From assembly GCA_902780915.1 (NCBI GenBank), contig CACZHK010000008.1:1-64000 (forward strand): 64,000 bases of DNA. The letters run 5' to 3'. The first letter of the stretch is position 1. Each line of letters starts with the position of its first letter. The translations under genes were made by a program, and so were the position numbers. Positions 1 through 7,936 of the stretch are shown here, one piece after another. The notes under the pieces were generated by a model that worked only from the letters and a program-made list of their open reading frames with translations, did not search any database and was not told the origin of the DNA. The stretch comes from Pseudoselenomonas ruminantium (GTDB lineage: Bacteria > Bacillota > Negativicutes > Selenomonadales > Selenomonadaceae).

Positions 1-1
1 G

Positions 2-100
2 ATTAAAATTGGTAACAAAACACGTGAAAGAGAATTACGCAAGCGGTCTACCGTAGACAGACAAAAGTTTTCGTGGAGTGAGTTTTTCAACACGCCCTAG
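2..100 (+). CDS. 3' end of an unknown gene (partial)
   Basis: An open frame enters from the left edge and ends at TAG 98-100, giving about 32 residues rich in Arg, Lys and Glu and ending in SEFFNTP. The other two plus frames stop earlier (positions 4-6 and 55-57). It ends 23 nt before the next GTG start and shares that gene's AT-rich composition, so it could be the tail of an upstream gene in the same operon. Too little is present to name a family, and it may be a chance open frame. Confidence 0.4.
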   Translation: MKIGNKTRERELRKRSTVDRQKFSWSEFFNTP

Positions 101-123
101 TTTTACTGTAAGGTGGGAACATA

Positions 124-1158
124 GTGTCTGAGAAAGTAAGCATAGATGTAAGAATTCACGGTTATCCTAATAGCAATGGATATGTAAAGAATGATACTTG
201 CGTGTTGGAATGTAGTATGGAAGACATTATAAGGTCTTGTATACATGCGGGTAAAAGTAAAGATGTAAATGTTGCTCCTTATGAGGTCGTTTTTCGTGTT
301 GCTTTAATACGTATGAGTTTGAATGAGACGTATATAGATGAGCTAAAGGGTGAAGGGGGAGAGAAAAATAAGATAAAAAAGAAAAGATTTGTCTCTAGCG
401 AGACGTTTGATGAATTTGATCCATCGGAAAAAGGCGGCGTCAGCTTCTTTTTAGGAATGACAATGGCAAAAATGGTTGCAGAAAAATATTTTCAAACCCC
501 ATGGGTGATGCATTACGATGTATATAAAAATAATGGGCGTTATGATATTGACATTGAACCTGGTGAGAAGCCGGATTTATTCGGTTTGGGGGAAGCGAAA
601 GATGTGTGGAATATATTTGAGGCCAAAGGTAGTTCTGATGGGTATTCTTCGCGTGCTACCCAAAAGGGAAAAAAGCAGAAAAGGAGAATAAAGCACATAA
701 ATAATTGTGAAATTAAGACTTCAAATGTGGTTCAATTCTATTTTGGGGGTAAAGAGAAAATACTTCGTATCGATTTAGCTGATCCTGAAGTGGATAAAGG
801 GGAAAGTGTGCAAATAAATTACAGAAAGTATTTCTGTGAATATTATGGGTTGATTTGCAATTTAATAGAAGCGGTAGATAAAATGTCCAATCATGTAGGG
901 GTGAAAAGTAGTGAGTACAAAGGTACTATATATGATATAGTAGATCTGCCTTGTGTAGATATTCGAATAGGTATTCCTAGAATTGTTAGAAAAACAATAT
1001 ATATGCTTAATAATAATGGCGACTGTGATATTGAAGAAGGAGTTAAAGAAAAGTTTATATTTGAGCCATTGAGTGAAGATGAAAATGAAGATGGGGTATC
1101 AATTGGTAGAGATGGATTCCTTGTTTCTTTGGGAGAAACGTGGAGAACGAAAGATTAA
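124..1158 (+). CDS. PD-(D/E)xK nuclease-like protein of unknown family
   Basis: This 344-residue protein belongs to no family I recognise. A GTG start is chosen because AGGTGGG (111-117) lies 6 nt upstream. The most telling segment is P150-D151, then 14 residues, then E166-A167-K168 after a hydrophobic strand (VWNIF). That spacing matches the PD-X(n)-(D/E)xK core of restriction-endonuclease-fold nucleases. A basic patch follows (about residues 178-190, KGKKQKRRIK), which could contact nucleic acid. There is no signal peptide or membrane segment. The gene is much more AT-rich than the housekeeping genes and lies 33 nt before two dynamin-like GTPase genes, suggesting a horizontally acquired, possibly defensive, operon. 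Nuclease activity is inferred; the motif residues are seen. Confidence 0.6.
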   Translation: MSEKVSIDVRIHGYPNSNGYVKNDTCVLECSMEDIIRSCIHAGKSKDVNVAPYEVVFRVALIRMSLNETYIDELKGEGGEKNKIKKKRFVSSETFDEFDPSEKGGVSFFLGMTMAKMVAEKYFQTPWVMHYDVYKNNGRYDIDIEPGEKPDLFGLGEAKDVWNIFEAKGSSDGYSSRATQKGKKQKRRIKHINNCEIKTSNVVQFYFGGKEKILRIDLADPEVDKGESVQINYRKYFCEYYGLICNLIEAVDKMSNHVGVKSSEYKGTIYDIVDLPCVDIRIGIPRIVRKTIYMLNNNGDCDIEEGVKEKFIFEPLSEDENEDGVSIGRDGFLVSLGETWRTKD

Positions 1159-1191
1159 GTTATAAAGTGAAAGAATGAATAGAATTTTACT

Positions 1192-3108
1192 ATGGAATTA
1201 AATGATTATAATGTAAAAGTTGCTTCGTTAATAAACAGTCTTCAAAAACTGGAGGAAATATACAGTTACCTAAATATGCCCCAGGCCACCCAGCGCATGC
1301 GGAAAATCCTCACCCGCATGGAAAACGACACATTCCACCTCCTAATAGTAGGTGAATTCTCCCGTGGTAAAAGCACCTTTGTCAACGCCCTTCTGGGCCG
1401 CAAGATTCTTCCTGCTAGCAAGAATCCGACCACGGCTATCATCAGCAAGATAGTCTATGGCGAGAAACCGGACTATCATATCTGCTACCGCGAGGAGGCG
1501 GAGCCGCGTCATCTGTCCGAGGAGGAATTCATCAAGCTGACTGCCCCAAAGGAACCAGACGAGGGGGACGCAGATTCCGTGCATGAGTATATCCGTGCCC
1601 AGGAGGAACTGGCTAAGATTGATTATGCACAGATTACCTATCCCCTGCCGTTTTGCCAGAACGGTGTGGAGGTGGTGGATACGCCGGGCACCAATGACCT
1701 CAATACGGTGCGGTTGGATATTACTTACGGGTATCTTGCCCAGGCGGATGCGGTGGTATTGCTGCTTTCGGCTACCCAACCGCTATCTGCCTCCGAGGCG
1801 GAGTTCTTGAAGGAGCGTATTTTAGGGAATCAGATACAGGATATCTTCTTTGTCATCAGCCGCAAGGATGAGATGAGTGGGCCGGAAGAGGAGCAGAGTG
1901 TGCTGGATTTCATCAGCGAGAACCTGCGGAAGATCCTGCCCAAGGAAGTCAGCCTCAAGAACCGCATTTTTCTGGTGGCCAGCCGTGGTGCTCTTTTCTA
2001 CCATATAAATGAGCAGGGTGGAAAGCTGACCATGAAACAGGAGATGGAACTGCCGGAGGACTTGGCAGAGACTGGCTTCCCTGCCTTTGAAGAGGCGCTG
2101 GGGAATTTCCTGGCTGAGGAAAAGGGCATGGTACGCTTGAGAAAGCACAGGCGAGAGGCACTTGCTGTTATTCGCACCGTGCAGAGTGATTTGTCCAGGA
2201 ATATTGCCATCGAGGCTCACTCTGCCGATGAAATACGAGCCAAGGCTGCCAGCATGGAAGGGGAATTCCAAAAGGCCAAGAAGAGGGCTGCAGGGATTGT
2301 GACAGAGATGCGCATATCCTTGGATCACGGGGCTGCTGCTCTGGACCTGAAATGCCGTCAGGCGGGACAGGATATTCTCTCGGCAGCTTGTGGGGCGGTG
2401 CAGAACCTGGACAGGGATATGTCTGCTTCTGCTATGCAGCAAGTTGTCCAGAAGGCCGCCATGACCAGGAAAAAGCAGTTTATGGACGAAGTGCTGAAGG
2501 AGTGGCAGAACCTCTTTGGCCGTGAGGCAGGAGAAGCACGGAAGAAATTGGCTGCCATCTGGCAGGACATAGAGGTGGCCTATCAGAGCAGTTTCAATCT
2601 GCCTGCGGTGGTGGAGGGAGAGAAAAGCCTTTCCATCGACGAGGCAGAAAAGACTTTTGCCGAAGAAGCCTTTGCCGAGGCAGGGAAGCTGTTCGAGAAT
2701 ATGCTCTCTTCACACAAGAGTACAGGGGAAAGAGTGGCAAGTGGCGTCTTTGCGGCACTGGCTTCGGCTGCGGGGGTGGTTTCTAATCTTTGGAACATGT
2801 TCTCTGGCCAGTCACAGCCTGATTGGCGGGATAAGATACGCAATCAGGTGACTTCGGCCTATAGCGGGGAAGGCGAGCGTTTGGCGCAAGCCATTGCCAG
2901 GCAGTATAAGGGCAAGGTGGAGGAGCTTTGCCGTCAGGTTCAGGAGGCTGTTGATGCCCGCATAGGGGATATGGAAGCACAGCTCCAGTCCATCATCAAG
3001 GAGAAAGAAGCAAAGGAGCATGATTCCCGGGAGCGCCAGGCCTGGCTCCGGGAGAGGCAGGAGGCACTGCGAGGGTTGGCCAGGGATTTGGAGCGCCTGG
3101 ACTGGTGA
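1192..3108 (+). CDS. dynamin-like GTPase (first of a tandem pair)
   Basis: This 638-residue dynamin-superfamily GTPase probably remodels or senses membranes. G1 is GEFSRGKST (residues 54-62), the Thr pair near 80-81 fits G2, and G3 is DTPG (163-166). The G4 position reads SRKD (223-226) rather than N/TKxD. Long helical, charged stretches follow, with a hydrophobic segment at about 515-535 (GVFAALASAAGVVSNLW) that could be the membrane-inserting paddle. A coiled coil ends the protein. The start has only a weak ribosome site. The first ~25 codons are AT-rich like the gene upstream, and composition turns GC-rich near base 1262. A second dynamin gene starts 19 nt after the stop, so the two products probably form a heteromeric pair, as in Eleos (LeoA/LeoBC) systems. 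Confidence 0.85.
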   Translation: MELNDYNVKVASLINSLQKLEEIYSYLNMPQATQRMRKILTRMENDTFHLLIVGEFSRGKSTFVNALLGRKILPASKNPTTAIISKIVYGEKPDYHICYREEAEPRHLSEEEFIKLTAPKEPDEGDADSVHEYIRAQEELAKIDYAQITYPLPFCQNGVEVVDTPGTNDLNTVRLDITYGYLAQADAVVLLLSATQPLSASEAEFLKERILGNQIQDIFFVISRKDEMSGPEEEQSVLDFISENLRKILPKEVSLKNRIFLVASRGALFYHINEQGGKLTMKQEMELPEDLAETGFPAFEEALGNFLAEEKGMVRLRKHRREALAVIRTVQSDLSRNIAIEAHSADEIRAKAASMEGEFQKAKKRAAGIVTEMRISLDHGAAALDLKCRQAGQDILSAACGAVQNLDRDMSASAMQQVVQKAAMTRKKQFMDEVLKEWQNLFGREAGEARKKLAAIWQDIEVAYQSSFNLPAVVEGEKSLSIDEAEKTFAEEAFAEAGKLFENMLSSHKSTGERVASGVFAALASAAGVVSNLWNMFSGQSQPDWRDKIRNQVTSAYSGEGERLAQAIARQYKGKVEELCRQVQEAVDARIGDMEAQLQSIIKEKEAKEHDSRERQAWLRERQEALRGLARDLERLDW

Positions 3109-3127
3109 GAAGGGGTTGAGAGATTTC

Positions 3128-4945
3128 ATGGATTTGCAGGCAGAGAAGAAGAATATTGCAGAAGTGCTGGAAAAGTTGGCGGGCAGCAGTTTCCTGCACA
3201 AATATCCACGAGCCTTGCAAAGTGTGCAGGCTCTGCAGCGGGATATGGCGGGGGATTTCTATACAGTAGTGGTGGTAGGCGAGTTCAAGCGGGGCAAGAG
3301 CACGCTGGTGAATGCCTTGCTGGGCAAAGAGATCTTGCCCATGAATGTGCTGCCGGAAACTGCCACCATCAATGCCATCATGTACGAGGAACGGCCACGC
3401 CTCAGCGTCATGCAGAGGGATGGAAAGGAAGTCGTTGGTGAGGCGAGCAGAGAGTTCTTGCGGAGATATTCTGCCGGAGCCGAAGGGGACGAGGCGGAGA
3501 AGGTCAGCTACATCAAGATCGGCTATCCTTGTGAGATGCTGAAGAACCGTATTGTGTTGGTGGATACGCCGGGAGTATCCGACCTCAATGAGCATCGCTC
3601 AGAAGTGACCTATAAATTCCTGCCCCAGGCCAATGCTGTGCTCTTTGTGCTGGATGCCAATTCCCCTTTGAAAAAGACCGAGCATGATTTCATTGTGGAC
3701 AAACTGCTGCCCTTGGGTATTACCAATATCCTGTTCCTGGTGAACAAGTATGATGCGGTAGATGAGGAGGAAGAAGAGGATTTCCTGCCTACGGTGAAGC
3801 GGCGCATCATGAATGCTTTCCGCACGGAGGAGGGAGAAGCTGCCCTGCAGGATATTTCTATCTTGCCCGTTTCAGCTAAGTGGGCTTTGGAGGGGCAGGA
3901 AAAACAGAATGAAAAAATGCTGCGACTGTCCGGCATGCCTGCCGTACAGGAGAAAATCAGGGATATGCTCAGCGAAGGCCGAGTCGAACGAGAGAAGGTG
4001 GAGGGATACCGCAACCGTATTTGCCGTCTGCTGATGGCACTAGAAAGGGAAATGGAACGTGAGAGGCAGATGCGTTCCGCCGATGCCGCTGAGCTTGCGG
4101 AGGCTGCTGAGGTCCTGCGGCAGGCTTTGGCAGAGAAGTCTGGCCAGCAGGAAAAACTGGAGGCCTATGTGAAATCTGCCAAGGCGAAGATCTTTGCCAT
4201 GGCGGACAAGTCCCTGCAATATTTCCACGGGCGCTTGCGGGAGGCCGTACTGGAATCAGTAGAGCAGTATGGCAACCAGGACTTCAAGTACTTCGTGGAA
4301 ACTGTAGTACCCAGGCAGGTGCAGAAGAATATCGATAGCTGGCTCACCGCTTACGTGCCTCATGTGGAAGAATTGCTGGGTGTGATGGAGCTGGAGCTGG
4401 CCCGGGGGCTCAGCAGCAACTTCGAGCAGCAGGTTAAATTGCAGGCAGAGAAGAAGGGTAGCTTCTCCGGGGCGGACTTTGGCTTGCATTTGGAGGTGGA
4501 TGACCTTTCACAGACGGCTAACAAGGTGAACGCTCTCACGGGTATAGGGGCCATTGCTGTGTCTTCGATGCTTACGCCCTTTTTGGTGCCAATCCTCAGC
4601 ACCTGGGGGAGATCAACACTTTTCAAGAATATGCTTTCCAAAAAATTGGAAGCGGCCAAGGCAGAAGCTCTGCCACAACTGGAGGGTGAACTGCCAAAGG
4701 CCGTCATGGCCCTGATGAAGCAGGTGCATGACTATGTCGACAGACGCTCTGAGGATATACTGAAAAATACGGAAGAGGCCTACGAAACCTTGCTGGAGGA
4801 AATGCGTAGCAGGGTTGAGATGCAAATGGCAGAGAAGGGCCGCGAGGAGGAGAGCCTGCACCGGGAAATGGCAGAGTTATCCGGGCAGCTGCAGGAGATA
4901 CAGGCATATCTGGAGAAATTCCGATTAGAGGAGGCTGTGAAATGA
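3128..4945 (+). CDS. dynamin-like GTPase (second of a tandem pair)
   Basis: This 605-residue dynamin-family GTPase has complete motifs: G1 GEFKRGKST (51-59), G3 DTPG (146-149) and G4 NKYD (206-209). A hydrophobic stretch at about 465-485 (GAIAVSSMLTPFLVPIL) is a likely membrane paddle, flanked by heptad-rich helices. The frame is open upstream to 3020, but that part overlaps the previous gene and encodes Gly/Arg-rich nonsense. ATG 3128 is chosen because AAGGGG lies about 12 nt upstream. Its stop overlaps the ATG of the next gene (ATGA), so the acidic repeat protein downstream is translationally coupled. Paired bacterial dynamins are known in membrane fusion/fission (DynA, LeoA) and in the Eleos phage-defence system. 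The role here is inferred from that architecture. Confidence 0.87.
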   Translation: MDLQAEKKNIAEVLEKLAGSSFLHKYPRALQSVQALQRDMAGDFYTVVVVGEFKRGKSTLVNALLGKEILPMNVLPETATINAIMYEERPRLSVMQRDGKEVVGEASREFLRRYSAGAEGDEAEKVSYIKIGYPCEMLKNRIVLVDTPGVSDLNEHRSEVTYKFLPQANAVLFVLDANSPLKKTEHDFIVDKLLPLGITNILFLVNKYDAVDEEEEEDFLPTVKRRIMNAFRTEEGEAALQDISILPVSAKWALEGQEKQNEKMLRLSGMPAVQEKIRDMLSEGRVEREKVEGYRNRICRLLMALEREMERERQMRSADAAELAEAAEVLRQALAEKSGQQEKLEAYVKSAKAKIFAMADKSLQYFHGRLREAVLESVEQYGNQDFKYFVETVVPRQVQKNIDSWLTAYVPHVEELLGVMELELARGLSSNFEQQVKLQAEKKGSFSGADFGLHLEVDDLSQTANKVNALTGIGAIAVSSMLTPFLVPILSTWGRSTLFKNMLSKKLEAAKAEALPQLEGELPKAVMALMKQVHDYVDRRSEDILKNTEEAYETLLEEMRSRVEMQMAEKGREEESLHREMAELSGQLQEIQAYLEKFRLEEAVK

Positions 4946-5400
4946 GTATCTTTGAATGTTTCGATGCGGCGTATGGCGGCGGACTTTATGAATCTGTTGC
5001 CGATGGTCTGGGCGGACTGAATATCATGCATGATGGCATAGTGGTCGACCATATGGGGAGCAATGGTGTGCTGGATTCGGCGGGCATGGGCTTTTCTTTC
5101 GATAATCTTGAAGGAGGCACAGATATAATCGTGGATGGCAAGACTGTATCCCATTCCGTGGAGAATATCTTCGGCGGCATGGATACCTATGAGGGCACGG
5201 ATTTGGTTTCCTCCAGCATGCCCAATATGATGGACGGCGTGGATATCTATGGTGATGATATGTCCTTTGAGGGTTTCACCACGCCCAATGTGCTGGGCGG
5301 GGAGGACTTTATTTCCTTTGACAATACGATGGATATGCTGAGTTTTGATGACCCTTTGGCCCATGCGGCGGAGTTCAGGATGGATCCGCTTGTGTTCTAA
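4942..5400 (+). CDS. acidic Gly/Asp repeat protein coupled to the dynamin pair
   Basis: This 152-residue protein of no recognised family overlaps the dynamin stop by 4 nt (ATGA). It is strongly acidic and poor in Lys and Arg. It carries at least four imperfect copies of an N-x-x-G/D-G-x-D unit (NLEGGTD, NIFGGMD, NMMDGVD, NVLGGED), spaced 20-30 residues apart in its central and C-terminal part. No Cys pairs, signal peptide or membrane helix are seen. The repeats suggest a small beta-rich or metal-binding scaffold, but that is inference. Coupling to the GTPase gene argues that it works with the dynamins, for example as a partner or regulator. The terminator at 5437 closes the transcription unit. 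Confidence 0.7.
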   Translation: MSIFECFDAAYGGGLYESVADGLGGLNIMHDGIVVDHMGSNGVLDSAGMGFSFDNLEGGTDIIVDGKTVSHSVENIFGGMDTYEGTDLVSSSMPNMMDGVDIYGDDMSFEGFTTPNVLGGEDFISFDNTMDMLSFDDPLAHAAEFRMDPLVF

Positions 5401-5436
5401 GAAGGATAAGCTGTAAAAGCACTTTCCATGCATAAC

Positions 5437-5478
5437 AAAAATCCCGCCCGGAGCGTTAGTGCCTAGGGCGGGATTTTT
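5437..5478. terminator. bidirectional Rho-independent terminator
   Basis: A 13-bp perfect stem (AAAAATCCCGCCC at 5437-5449 with its complement at 5466-5478) surrounds a 16-nt loop. A-run and T-run flanks serve both directions. It separates the dynamin cluster from the convergent pseudouridine synthase gene. Confidence 0.92.
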
Positions 5479-5512
5479 AGGTTGGTCAAGGATAGCTGGT
5501 TTCCGAACAAAG

Positions 5513-6397
5513 TCATGGCAGTAGCTGCTGCATATCTGTGGGCAATTCTGCCTTGATATCTATTGACTCCTTGGTAACAGGGTGAGGGAAATGCAATCTG
5601 TAAGCGTGGAGGGCCTGTCGCTGCATAAGTTCCAGGCTGCCGCCGTAGAGGTCATCGCCTGCCAGGGGATGGCCGAGATAGCTCATGTGTACCCTGATCT
5701 GGTGGGTGCGGCCTGTTTCCAGTTTGAGTTCCACCAGGCTCAGTTCATGACCATCTCTTTTTAGACAGGAGAGAGTTTTATAGTGGGTGCGGGCTTCCTT
5801 GCCTTCGGGGGAGACTTTTCTCAAAATAATGCTGGGCAAGGCCCGGGCGATGGGGGCATCGATGAGGCCTTCTGGAGGCTCCGGCCTGCCTTCCACTATG
5901 GCCAGGTATTCCCTGTGGAAGAGTTTCGTACCGTCCTTGGCGGCCAGCAGATATTGCACCTGAGGCTCCTTGGCTATGAGCACCAAGCCGGAGGTGTCCC
6001 TGTCCAGGCGGTGGATGGGGTGGTAGCTGTGAGTTTCGCCTATGCTTTCATAATGGTAGAGGACAGCACCTGCCAAAGTGCCGTGGGCCTCCTTGGTGGT
6101 GGGATGCACCAGCTGTCCGGGGGGCTTATTCACGATCAGCAGATATTCGTCCTCGAAGCGTATGTCCAAGGGGAGGGCCTCCGGCTCAATATCTGTAGGC
6201 TTTTCCACCTGATAGCTCACCATATCTCCGCCCTTGAGCATGGTGCGGGCAGCGTTCACGCTTTCGCCATTGACCTTGAAGGTGCCGGAGTGCTTGATGC
6301 GTTTCCAGAGGGTATTCGATATGCCTTTCTGGTGCAAAAAAGCCTTGGCGGGCATAGTCGCCAAGGCTTCGGGCAGCACCACTTTGAAGGTGGTCAT
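5513..6397 (-). CDS. RluA-family 23S rRNA pseudouridine synthase
   Basis: This 294-residue protein isomerises specific uridines in RNA to pseudouridine. An N-terminal S4-like RNA-binding region (about 15-65) precedes the catalytic domain. The catalytic motif HRLDRDTSG is at 129-137, with D132 the expected nucleophile. NKPPGQLVHP (about 90-99) and the C-terminal GRTHQIRVH motif are also typical of the RluA/RluD group. Length and domain order match RluD-like enzymes. Its ATG overlaps the stop of the nucleobase permease by 4 nt, so the two are co-transcribed on the minus strand. The exact target uridine cannot be read from sequence. Confidence 0.93.
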   Translation of the reverse strand: MTTFKVVLPEALATMPAKAFLHQKGISNTLWKRIKHSGTFKVNGESVNAARTMLKGGDMVSYQVEKPTDIEPEALPLDIRFEDEYLLIVNKPPGQLVHPTTKEAHGTLAGAVLYHYESIGETHSYHPIHRLDRDTSGLVLIAKEPQVQYLLAAKDGTKLFHREYLAIVEGRPEPPEGLIDAPIARALPSIILRKVSPEGKEARTHYKTLSCLKRDGHELSLVELKLETGRTHQIRVHMSYLGHPLAGDDLYGGSLELMQRQALHAYRLHFPHPVTKESIDIKAELPTDMQQLLP

Positions 6398-7665
6398 GCT
6401 GCGCTGTTTTCTTCTTCTGCTTCCGGTTTGCCCTTGCAGGCATCGATGATGCGGAAGCTGACCGAGAGGATGATGGCTACGACAGTAGCCAGGGACATGC
6501 CCTTGAGGGTGACAGTGCCGATGGTAAGGCTGGCAGTGGAAACGCCCAGCCCCATCACGATAGAAGTGAGGAGCAGGTTTTTCGGCTTGTTGTAGTCCAC
6601 TTTGCCCTCCACCAGGATGCGGATGCCGGAGGCAGCGATGACGCCGAAGAGCAGGATGGAAACGCCACCCATGACGGGGGCGGGAATGCTCTGAATGAGG
6701 GCGGCGAGCTTCCCCAGGCAGGAGAGGACGATGGCAAAGACTGCCGCACCGCCGATAACCCAGGTGGAGAAGACCTTGGTGATGGCCAGCACGCCGATGT
6801 TTTCGCCGTAGGTGGTGTTGGGGGTGGAGCCGAAGAAGCCGGAAATCACAGTGGAAATGCCGTTGCCCAGGATGGAGCGGTCAAGGCCCGGTTCACGAGT
6901 GAGATCCTTGCCCACGATGTTGCCCGTGACAATCAGGTGGCCGATATGCTCGGCGATGACCACCAGGGCGGCTGGCAGGATAATGAGGATAGCCCCCAGG
7001 TCAAAGGCGGGGGTGTAGAAGGTGGGCAGGGCGAACCAGGGAGCAGCCTCCACAGCAGCCCAATCCACCAGACCGCTGAAGCCGGCGATGATGTAGCCGC
7101 CCACTACGCCGATGAGGATGGGGATGATGGAGAGGAAGCCCTTGAAGGCGATAGAAGCGAAGATGGTGATGGCCAGTGTGGCCAGGGAAACGGTGATGAC
7201 CGTGGAATCGACCGTTTCGCCGGTGAGGCCTGCCATGCCGGCCGCCGTGGGCATCAGCTCCAGGCCGATGACCGCCACGATGGCGCCCATGGAGGCAGGG
7301 GGGAAGATGACATCTATCCAGCCTGTGCCCACGGCGCGGATGAGGCCCGCCACCAGGCAGAAGACTAACCCTACTGCGATGAAGCCGCCCAGGGCGTACT
7401 CATAGCTGTACTCGGACAGCACCAGGAATACCGGGGACAGGAAGGCAAAGCTGGAGCCGAGGTAGGCCGGTATGCGTCCCTTGCAGAGAATCAGGTAGAG
7501 CAGGGTGCCGATACCGTTGAAGAGCAGCACCGTAGCGGGATTCACATGGAAGAGAATGGGCACCAGCACCGTGGAGCCGAACATGGCGAAGAGGTGCTGG
7601 AGGGAAAGGGGAACTGTTTCTAAGAGCGGCAGTTTCTCGTCCACCGCAATGGGACGCTTTTGCAA
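6394..7665 (-). CDS. uracil/xanthine-type nucleobase permease
   Basis: This 423-residue NCS2 (UraA/PurP) membrane transporter imports a nucleobase with protons. The N-terminus reads PLLETVPLSLQHLFAMFGSTVLVP, a hallmark of UraA-like proteins, followed by many hydrophobic helices. The frame stays open to 7797, but the extra residues are not family-like. A TTG at 7663-7665 with AAGGAG 9 nt upstream (7675-7680) is the better start and aligns with the family N-terminus. The downstream rlu gene overlaps by 4 nt. Substrate choice between uracil and xanthine is not resolved. Upstream lie a 24-bp palindrome (7722-7745) and a second inverted repeat that may control it. Confidence 0.9.
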   Translation of the reverse strand: MQKRPIAVDEKLPLLETVPLSLQHLFAMFGSTVLVPILFHVNPATVLLFNGIGTLLYLILCKGRIPAYLGSSFAFLSPVFLVLSEYSYEYALGGFIAVGLVFCLVAGLIRAVGTGWIDVIFPPASMGAIVAVIGLELMPTAAGMAGLTGETVDSTVITVSLATLAITIFASIAFKGFLSIIPILIGVVGGYIIAGFSGLVDWAAVEAAPWFALPTFYTPAFDLGAILIILPAALVVIAEHIGHLIVTGNIVGKDLTREPGLDRSILGNGISTVISGFFGSTPNTTYGENIGVLAITKVFSTWVIGGAAVFAIVLSCLGKLAALIQSIPAPVMGGVSILLFGVIAASGIRILVEGKVDYNKPKNLLLTSIVMGLGVSTASLTIGTVTLKGMSLATVVAIILSVSFRIIDACKGKPEAEEENSAA

Positions 7666-7721
7666 AGAAGAACACTCCTTTTTATAAAACCACATAAATA
7701 TACTGCTGTATATCCTAGCAC

Positions 7722-7745
7722 AAAAGGGGACATGTGTCCACTTTT
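7722..7745. promoter_or_regulatory. 24-bp palindrome upstream of the nucleobase permease
   Basis: AAAAGNGGACA-TG-TGTCCNCTTTT is symmetric except for one G/A pair. It lies 57 nt upstream of the TTG start, by the probable minus-strand -35. An inverted repeat ATATAC-TGCT-GTATAT at 7698-7713 lies between it and the gene. It looks like a dimeric repressor site; the regulator is unknown. I saw no purine-riboswitch fold in this 271-nt spacer. Confidence 0.5.
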
Positions 7746-7866
7746 CGGAGGGAAAAATAGGCAGGTATACACGTTGGAATATTAGGAAAAAAGACAATAG
7801 GTGGAACAGGATACTATAGGAGGCAGAAAAAAATGAGGCAGGTGATTTTTAATAAACTGTAGTGTA

Positions 7867-7895
7867 TAGACAGAGGACAAAAATTCTTGTATAAT
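7867..7895 (+). promoter_or_regulatory. sigma-A type promoter of aspartate kinase gene
   Basis: TAGACA (7867-7872), a 17-nt spacer and TATAAT (7890-7895) place the start site near 7902, about 35 nt before the lysC ATG. The leader is too short for a lysine riboswitch. Confidence 0.8.
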
Positions 7896-7936
7896 GGGTT
7901 TTGTTACAAAGTGACAAGTTATTTAGGGGGAGAATT

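Noticed and set aside
3020..3127. Upstream extension of the second dynamin to 3020
   Set aside because: It overlaps the first dynamin's tail, encodes Gly/Arg-rich sequence unlike the family, and ATG 3128 has a ribosome site.
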